This document shows positions 56,651 through 64,000 of a DNA stretch of 64,000 nt, one piece after another. Positions within the stretch are counted from its first letter, which is position 1. Every line of letters begins with the position of its first letter. The stretch is from Dactylorhiza incarnata (lineage: Eukaryota; Streptophyta; Magnoliopsida; Asparagales; Orchidaceae), in assembly GCA_033032865.1 (NCBI GenBank), contig JAWHQI010000049.1, positions 8,977,001-9,041,000 on the forward strand, read 5' to 3'. Both the position numbers and the translations under genes were made by a program. Below the pieces are notes generated by a model. The model ran no database searches, had not been told where the DNA came from, and was given only the letters and a program-made list of their open reading frames with translations.

Positions 56651-57510
56651 GTTTATCTAATGTCTACAACCCTACGCCCCCGCTATGATGAGATATGTAA
56701 TCATGGATAATAATTATTGGAAACATTAAGCATTTAAATTTAGTGATAAGTTCATAGCATATGGGTTTATATTTTTATTTGAATATATGAAAACACTCAC
56801 ATAGCTATTTTGAAATCCATTAATGAATCAGAGTGTTTAATATAACAATATTTTCATAGAAATAAATCAGAGTTTTTAGCAAAAAAAATATTCATGTTTA
56901 GAGTAACCAATATAAAGTTTACCAAGCAAGTCTACCACTTGTTGAAAGAAAGGAATTTTAAGATTCAAGTGATGATGCACACAAAATAAAAGACTTTAAG
57001 TAAGCATGAAAGTGCAAGGTAAAACAATTATATGGTTATGATGCGGAAGACTTATAGAAATACAAGAAACATCTTATTGTAAGCAATGATGATCCATAAA
57101 AAGATATATGAGTTAAATTTCAAAAAGAAGATGTTTTTGTAAATCATTTTTCAATTAAAATCTTTAAGTTTGACAATAAAGTAACCAAGCATGAAATAAT
57201 GTTATCAAAAAGAGATTACTACAATGTTACTTTAATTCACAATTTCAAAACATACCAAACATTGTAGAAAGCATGCTAGGTTATCTAGTGCATATATATA
57301 GAAAGAGTATTATAGAATTTTAGCATTAGGATCCAATACTCATTAGAAGAAGTGTTATAGAAGATAATTATGTGCATATAAGTGTATTTTGAAGAGAGTA
57401 AATAAATGATTTAATCAAAAATACAAGACATGTGTAAAGTAAAGTGCACAATAAAACACAACTAATTTTACTTCCACACACTTTTAAGCACAAAGAAAAA
57501 TGTACAACTA

Positions 57511-57571
57511 CCAAGGTGCTTTGCACACACAATGTTCATTAAGACTTATCAGGGTGCAAAGTAGTGCTTGG
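57511..57571 (-). ncRNA. Candidate hairpin RNA element, copy 2 (minus element)
   Basis: On the minus strand the arms ctttgcac and gtgcaaag pair perfectly over 8 bp around the conserved loop tgataagtcttaatgaac, inside ccaagca...caccttgg. It is preceded by gtgatcccc, as is copy 2 of the plus element. Confidence 0.55.
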
Positions 57572-57689
57572 GGGATCACACAATTTTATTCTTCAATATT
57601 GATTTTTTTGTTTTGATCCGGTGTACATAAGAATAAGTGGTTTTATTTTAAAAATGAAAAGTTTGCACAAGTCACTTTACTAATCTTTT

Positions 57690-57749
57690 CAATGTGCTCA
57701 ACCTCACAACGCTTATTAAGACTTATCAGGAGGTTCAAGTAGTGCTTGG
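57690..57749 (-). ncRNA. Candidate hairpin RNA element, copy 1 (minus element)
   Basis: Minus-strand arms ttgaacctc and gaggttgag pair at 8 of 9 positions, one of them a G-U pair, around tgataagtcttaataagc. The outer closing pair is weakened (cattg). Confidence 0.5.
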
Positions 57750-59651
57750 TGGAGTTATCTTTGTCAATTTATTTCATGATTTTTTTGTACAAAGTTCTCC
57801 GATTACACTTGCTTTGCAAACCAATTGAATTATGAAAGTACAACCACTTTTCTTAATTTTTAAGAGTGCAAGTAAATGTAGTGTAGATAAAATACTTGTG
57901 CAAATTTTAATTCATTGTACAATTACAATACACAAGCAAGCATTCTTAGATCAAAAGCATATGTAAACTTTGCCAAAATAAGTGAGTGAATGATTATCAT
58001 TATCAACCATAAAACATTTACTCATACTTAGAGGCATGCTAGCTTAGTTCTACACAACTTTTACAATATAATTTTATGCATAAATGAGTAGATATATCAA
58101 AGCATGATAAAAATAATGTTCAAAGTAGTTTGAAAAGATAAATCGCAACATTATAGATGTTCTAAATAATAGATTAAATCATGCTTGATTTTCAATGAAG
58201 TCCATACAGTATTTTTGAAGAATAATTTTGATTTAAAGTTTGAAATCATAAGATTGATCTTGGACTTCCCAAGGACTACCTTGTGAGGGGTTCGCCCGGT
58301 ACTAGGAGATGTGATGGGATGATAGCTCAAATCTTCCTTTCGCAAGATACATGTAAGTAGAAAATGTATGTTCAAAAAATACTTGTTCATACTTGTTTTT
58401 GTTTTGTATTTTTGTATTTGATTTTTGCATATAGAAATCAAACAAATAACCAAAGAAAGGAAGTAAGAAAAAATATTTTTTTTTGTAATTTGGCTTTTGT
58501 AATTTTGTATTTTAATTTTTCAAAAATCAATTATAGGCATAGATGCAAAAAATGAGTAGTACATATAAAATAATATATTTTTAGTGATTTTTCAGAATTT
58601 TAAAATTACAGAAAATCGAACACTCGAGCTAGCGCCGGCGGTAGGTCTTAGCGTCTGCGTTAGCTCACAAAGAGTGCTTATTTTAATCATATAACCTAGA
58701 TTTTCTTTAATTTCACTTCCGATTTTGCGTAATTCAGTTTGTGCAATGTAAGACCTGTCTAATGAAGTGAAGAGACGAGAAGAAATCGCAAAAAGTTGCG
58801 GAAGTTAAAATTTTAGAACATGACTCCATATTCAATAAAGCTCTATATTCATTAAACCTTAATGCTTGTGTTTTGCACAACCATTTAAGCTTAATATTAT
58901 TGGATATGCAAACAAAAAGACATGTTTGAACAAAATAGATATGTACTAATATTCTTTAGGTGGCAATGTTTTGAGATTAAGGTTATGTCAAAGTATGATA
59001 GTGTTTCAACTTATTGACCTAGAATGAAGTGAAGATTCTATTTGATTTAATCTTAGTGATATCAAGATGATTTTAAGGTCTAAACTTGAAATAAATCACA
59101 ATACACACATAATACACCAACCATGATAAACAATTATAATGCCAATTGTTATCATAAAATTCATATACATGTGATAGATATAATTATTTTTAGATGATTT
59201 TTTTATATGAATTATGATATATGATTTTTAGAAAATTTTATCAAAGGACATCAATACATCATGGTGGTGCATGTGGCATTAGTATTTAAGACAATTAATC
59301 TTTCTATATGTCTTTTGTGATTTTCTTAATAATTTAGATAAATATCTCATAACAAATTTAGAGTTTGATTCATATAGATAATATAAGATATTTATAAGCA
59401 ATGAATATAAGAATAAAAGATAGGTCATCAAAATAAAATATGATTTTGAATTTTGATAAATTTGATTTATAAACTCATTAAGTTTTAAGAGATAAAATCA
59501 TATTTCCTAATAACATATAAGATGATCATTACATGATAGCTTAAAAAATAAAAATAAAACAAGAAATATTAAAAAACATGAAAGCATATCATGAAGTAGA
59601 AAATTGTATATTTCATTTTGAAAATATATCACTTCATGCATTTGGTGATAT

Positions 59652-61080
59652 CTAGTGAATAAGAGATTTAGGTATCCAAAGAGGACCAAGTGTGGTGGTT
59701 CCTTTGGGTACCCAAATATATCGTGTATGCTTGTGGGTAGTTAGTGATGAATGGGACCTTTCATGTGAAGTTAATGTTTCATATTTAATTTTGGGCCTCC
59801 ATTCAAACTTTGGTTTAGTGTTATTCTTATATGTGAAATTTCCATTGTGATAATCTGTATATTGATGATTAATGAAAGTATTTTTCATAGGAAAGTTGTG
59901 AACATTTAATTTTATGTTGGGAGAAGATTGATTTTGTAAGTGATAATGATGATAGTATTTTGGAATTTCATTTTCAATCTTTTGAAGTTTTTTATTTCCA
60001 TTGTTTGGTTTATTCAAATTTTGAGAAATCATATTCAACTTACTTTTGGAGTTTGCTTGATATTAAGAATTTTTCTTTATGATTTCCTTAAGCAAGTTAA
60101 TTTTAGTTTCTAATTCATTGTTCTTATGTTTCAAATTATGTCTAGCTTTATTATAAGCAATTGTGCTATTTTTAAGAGTAGAAACAATTGAGTCAATATG
60201 GTTTTGATATTTATTTCTGTATTCCTCAAATGTTTCATCCATCTCTTCAATTTCAATTTTATAACTTTTGCATGTAGCACAATCACTTTTTAAAGATGAA
60301 TTTTCTGAAGAAAATTTTCATTATGTTCTTTTATGCAAATAATTTCTTTTTCAAGTTCCTTAAATTTTTCTTTAATATCATTACAATCAAAACAAGGTTT
60401 TTTTTATTTTCAATTGAAGTGACATGAGTAAAGCTAGTTAAATCAGATTTTGATTCTACTTTAACTCTTGCATTTAAATTTTTATTTTCTAAGCGCAATT
60501 TGCAATTCGCATTTTTTAATTTCTTAATTTTGCGCTTTGTAATTTGTAGCAATTGTAAAGTAGAAATAGAATTGTAAACAATAAGATGATTTGATTTCCT
60601 TACAGTGCTTTTGGATGCTGTAAGATTTGAGCACGAATTTTCTTTGTTGTCTTCATCTATTTGGCATTCCTCTTCCAAAGATGGGATTTCTTCTTTTCCA
60701 TTTGATGTGCAATCTTGTATGTTCTCCACTACTTCCATTTGTTCCATACCTGTAGATGGAGAATCATACATTTCTTCAAGAAATTTTCATACTTTGTATG
60801 AACTAGAAAAACAATATATTAATTTTGAAATTTCGTGAGATAAAGCACAGAAAATAATATTTAAAGCTTTTGCATTTAGATAACGTTCATGTTTATTTGA
60901 TTCAACCGCTGGTCTAACTATTATTATATCCCATGCATTGATATCTAAATTTTTAATAAACTTTTTCATTAAAAATTTCCACCCTTTATAATTTCTCCCT
61001 TCGAATAAAGGTGGTTTAAGAGATTTTTCTTCTTCATAAAAATTTACCACACTAATAGAAGCGAGATCATGAGACGCCAT
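59652..61080 (-). pseudogene. Gag of the minus gag-only element
   Basis: Starts MASHDLASIS at 61080 with PPLFEGRNYKGWKFLMKKFI. Further pieces are 60771-60331 (acidic/serine part, then lysine-rich coiled coil) and 60038-59652, ending WVPKGTTTLGPLWIPKSLIH. Several frame breaks. It is clearly homologous to the plus element's gag. Confidence 0.72.
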
Positions 61081-61112
61081 TATTCCTGGTTGTTAAGCCG
61101 ATTGGAATAAAA

Positions 61113-61126
61113 CCGCTCTGATACCA
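61113..61126 (-). other. Primer binding site of the minus gag-only element
   Basis: Minus-strand tggtatcagagcgg, matching initiator tRNA-Met except at its end. Confidence 0.8.
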
Positions 61127-62511
61127 CTTGTTGAGACAACAACTACTTAATGTAGGTAGCTTTATTGTAGGTAGCTTCAAATCTTCTCACGAGCCTATCC
61201 CATTTTTTCTATTTTCATTTCCTTTGAAGTTTTGTTGTCGGCAGCTTCTCCATTAGAGCCGACGAAGAAGACGAAGTGAGCTGTTGTTTTCGGTTTAGTG
61301 CTATGATACTTGTAGTTGTTTTCAGTTTAGTGCTATGGTACTCGTAGTTGTAGTTATTTTTTGTTTCAGAGTTTATTTGCAGTCGCATTGTTTGGTAGTA
61401 GTTGCAATTGTATTTAGTATGCCTTCTGGATTTACAGTTGCAGAATGCCCGGGAGTAAAAACCTAACTTGCAAATGCGCACCACACACATTCACATCAAA
61501 TGTTAGACCTGCAAAATAAGGAATAAAACATGTGAAGATGGTTTTTTGACATGAGAAAATTGATATGAAGGTTGGTATATTCTTAACTAAAATCGAACTG
61601 CAAATAAGGAATAAAATGCAGTTCATTTTAAAAACAGTTGGAAATTTCACACTAAATGCAGTTGAAAAATAAATTGTAAGAAGCTGAGCTAAAGGGGTCG
61701 GAAGAATGAGGAAAAGGTAGCGTTTTGGGACAAAAAGGATGAATGAGCTGAAACAAAAAACTGGCTTACAGTGTCCATTTCCTCACCCGGAAACGGAACA
61801 AGCAGTGAGCTGAAACAAAACCTCACCGGAAACTGAACAAGCAGTGAGCTGCCAGCGGAAATGGTGAGGAAGATCCATCATATTTGGTGGTCACGAGGGT
61901 TTTGCAGCGAGATTTCCGGCGAAGAGGCGGAGAAATGCTAGGGCGGCGAACTGAGGCGGGAGCTCCAAAATTTTGAAATGAGGGGTGGGCCCCAGTAAGA
62001 AAAAAATTATTTATTCACGCAGCAAGTTATGGTGCGTTGAACGGAGAGAATTATTTTCGCTCCTACAGGCTACAAGCAACCAAAAGCAGCGGCTCCTCCT
62101 AGCTGCCCGCCTGCCAGCTAATCTCCTCCTTCCTTTCTTTATTTCAAATCAATGGACAACTCCCCAAAAGCCTCTCCTACAAGCAACCAAAAGCAATTGC
62201 CCCTCAACTGTTGGCAAAATTTTTGAATCCGATCTCCGGAGTCCGATTCCTTCTTTGCTCCCCTGCGTGAACGGGTTTGCTAATCCCGATAGATTTTTAG
62301 TTTTGCTCACCTCCGTTCGATGTTCTACGCGGCACGCGAGTAGTAATCCCGGATAGGGATTTCGGAACGGGCATCGGACGCAAGAATCTCCCCAACTGTT
62401 GCCCGTTGCAAGCAACCTGCACGCCACCGAAAAGTAGCAAAACCTCCTTCAAATTGACCTCTGCTCCACTCGAAAATAACTTCCTCGACAGAGCCTCCTC
62501 CGCAACTCTTC
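61127..62511. other. Unassigned DNA with short tandem duplications
   Basis: Not recognised. It contains a 38-bp-scale duplication (tttagtgctatg at about 61297 and 61327) and a 40-bp-scale duplication (gaacaagcagtgagctg at about 61796 and 61834). The part 61980-62511 is richer in GC and pyrimidines and could be a 5' leader. Confidence 0.35.
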
Positions 62512-62515
62512 CTCG

Positions 62516-63305
62516 ATGGCTCCTCCTCGGCAGCTCCTCCACGGCAGAGCGTTCTTCCAGGTTTTCCATATGCTTCTTCCATGCTCGAGCTTCTTCTTCT
62601 TAATTAACCGCACGTTTGCTTGATGTTAACATGAACTAAACTAACAGCAAATGAAATCTCCTTCTTACATGATTGTTTTAGGTTCCACGTTCTTCTTCTT
62701 CAACTGTGCTCCTATATGTCTCCATGCTCTGTTTATTTTTTGAAACATTGCAGCGAAAGAAACCGCGGGTGGGCAGCGTGGTTACTTAATCAGTTTTTTT
62801 CTGTTAAACAGGAGGAACAATTAAGGGCTAAAAATGGTGAGACAGATGAAAATTCCAAGGATAAAACTCCAAAATGTGTTTGCTACTACTCAAAAGCATT
62901 ATATGACTGGAAATTTGGCACTATTCAGGTTCACTATATGTTTATGGTTGAAAAATGTCAAGCCTAAAAATTGGAAAGTGGGTCTAATAATGATTTTAGT
63001 TAATTAAGTTCAATGTATAAGATTTGCTACTCGAGAACGTTACTGTACTGAGATTTGGCACTTGCTAAGTTTACTAACTTTTTATAGTTGAAGAATGTGA
63101 AGCATAAGATTAGGATTTAGAATTTGCTGGGTTCTCATTTTTCACTCGTTTATTTTATTATTTGATAGTATTTAAGTAAAATGTCAATGAGACATGCATT
63201 TGAATTTTTTACTTTTGGTTGCAGGTTAAGAGGACAATCACCTCTTCATCTTCTTTGACTAACAAAATTCAAGATGCAATGTTTTTTTATGAATATGAAG
63301 CATGA
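62516..63305 (+). other. Possible small gene or captured gene fragment (three putative exons)
   Basis: A putative exon at 62812-62928 (39 codons, flanked by AG and GT) encodes EEQLRAKNGETDENSKDK...CYYSKALYDWKFGTIQ. The next at 63225-63305 starts after ttggttgcag in the same codon phase and encodes VKRTITSSSSLTNKIQDAM and a stop after FFYEYEA. An initial exon from ATG 62516 to about 62560 is possible. I do not recognise the protein. Matching splice phases are the only support. Confidence 0.25.
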
Positions 63306-63744
63306 TAACAGGTAGAGAAACATAGATAAAACAAAGGTCCCGTTTGTCTGTCTGGTTCCACTGATATTGGGACACGGGGTTTGCTTTTGAATGGATAGTT
63401 TTTTTATGATGCCGTTTTGTAGTTTATTTGATTTTCAACATAGATGATCTATTAATTCTTTGTAGTTTTTTTATCAGTCATTTTATTGTTTTTTCGCTAT
63501 GGTTATTTTAAAAGTAGTCAAATTCATTACTTAATGAATGTGCATTAGACTCTTTGAATTTAAAAAAGTGAACTGGCAATACTTGGCAAGTAAAATAACA
63601 AATTTAAACATGTGAGAAATTAATGTGTTCTGAATCTCATTTACTTAATTTCTTAAGATCATCATAGTTGTAGAGTGTTCATGACTTTTTTTTCCTTTTG
63701 CACACCAACAAAAAAATATTAATTATTATTTTAAAGCAATTCTT
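63306..63744. other. Unassigned AT-rich DNA
   Basis: Nothing supported. Confidence 0.4.
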
Positions 63745-64000
63745 TGTTGACGCCACCAAACCGAATGTCGGCGCCCCCGTCGAATGTCGCCGCACCCGCG
63801 GATTGTCGCTGCAATCGCCGCCGATTGTCGCCGCCCCCGCCAAATGTTGCCCCCCACACCCGATTGTCGCCGACCCCCACCCGATTGTCGCGACCCCCGC
63901 CGATTGTCGCATTCCTCGCCGATTGTCTCGGCCCCCGCTGATTAACGCGGCCTCCGCCGATTAACGCCGCCCCTGCCGATTGTCGCCTCCCCGCCGATTG
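63745..64000. repeat. GC-rich CCGATTGTCGCC minisatellite at the window edge
   Basis: Irregular repeats of gccgattgtcgccgccccc, about 17-24 bp apart, at least nine, with aaatgt and attaac variants. The end lies outside the window. The style resembles the word arrays of the LTRs. Frames on both strands are by-products. Confidence 0.8.

Larger units (their letters stand above)
55935..59651. other. AT-rich internal non-coding DNA of the minus element
   Basis: No supported frame. It contains the conserved island (56470-56650), the hairpin pair (57511-57571, 57690-57749) and a small word cluster (58622-58665). Confidence 0.55.
54698..61126 (-). mobile_element. Gag-only SIRE-like element, minus strand
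   Basis: Related to the plus element and tail to tail with it. 3' LTR 54698-55934, PPT (minus aaagggggag; plus ctcccccttt near 55938), non-coding internal DNA, gag 61080-59652, PBS at 61113-61126. The 5' LTR expected right of 61126 is not recognisable, because the text changes after tgttg. No pol. Its words are agcgcta/tagcgct and taccgcc types, in the LTR and at 58622-58665. Confidence 0.78.

Noticed and set aside
63679..63964. Open frames on both strands at the right edge
   Set aside because: Products of the CCGATTGTCGCC minisatellite.

Overview
The window is nuclear DNA of a land plant, almost certainly an angiosperm with a large, repeat-rich genome. The evidence is wall-to-wall LTR retrotransposons (Ty3/gypsy of the Tat type with two RNase H domains, Ty1/copia, SIRE-like copia), PBS sequences matching plant initiator tRNA-Met, 5-bp target site duplications (TSDs), a 158-bp satellite, a 5S-rRNA-related repeat and a tRNA-like SINE. 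No intact cellular gene was found. The only candidate is a weak set of exons near 62.5-63.3 kb. Most reading frames carry stops that look like C-to-T decay.

Layout. 1-608: end of a plus-strand LTR. 609-1540: 158-bp satellite. 1541-4732: non-coding LTR-like DNA. 4733-6102 and 19448-20040: one GC-rich LTR split by a complete 13.3-kb Tat-type gypsy element on the minus strand (6103-19447; 611-bp LTRs; TSD ctcca). Between its integrase and 3' LTR the gypsy element carries two genes on the opposite strand, each with its own TATA box. One is a decayed coiled-coil gene. The other is an intact three-exon gene for a 513-residue protein of the putative plant gypsy-type transposon family. 20041-22494: AT-rich remnants. 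22495-23068: tandem dimer of a 5S-like repeat.

23069-46731 is a gag-only gypsy family in tandem and inverted copies. Inside its first LTR sits a SIRE-like element without pol (23570-40195, TSD aattg). Inside that element's 5' LTR sits a copia element (24654-31793, TSD gggct). Inside the copia gag sits a palindromic tRNA-like SINE (26360-26782). A solo LTR (42344-43563, TSD ccctc) interrupts the gypsy gag. 46732-61126 holds two related gag-only SIRE-like elements tail to tail, plus strand then minus strand. 61127-64000 is mostly unassigned and ends in a GC-rich minisatellite.

The most interesting signals cross element boundaries. (1) Most LTR families here carry a dense array of their own short GC-rich, often palindromic word between the LTR start and the TATA box, and the same word recurs at internal sites of the same element, including internal gene promoters. 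(2) One word, GCGGTCT, is shared by the gypsy element and the unrelated copia element. (3) Two LTR elements carry extra genes with private TATA promoters. (4) The two gag-only elements share a pair of roughly 60-nt hairpins whose stems change sequence but keep pairing. I suggest a working model of element-encoded proteins acting on family-specific arrays, with non-autonomous elements riding on the system. That model is inference; the arrays, genes and pairings were read by eye from the sequence.
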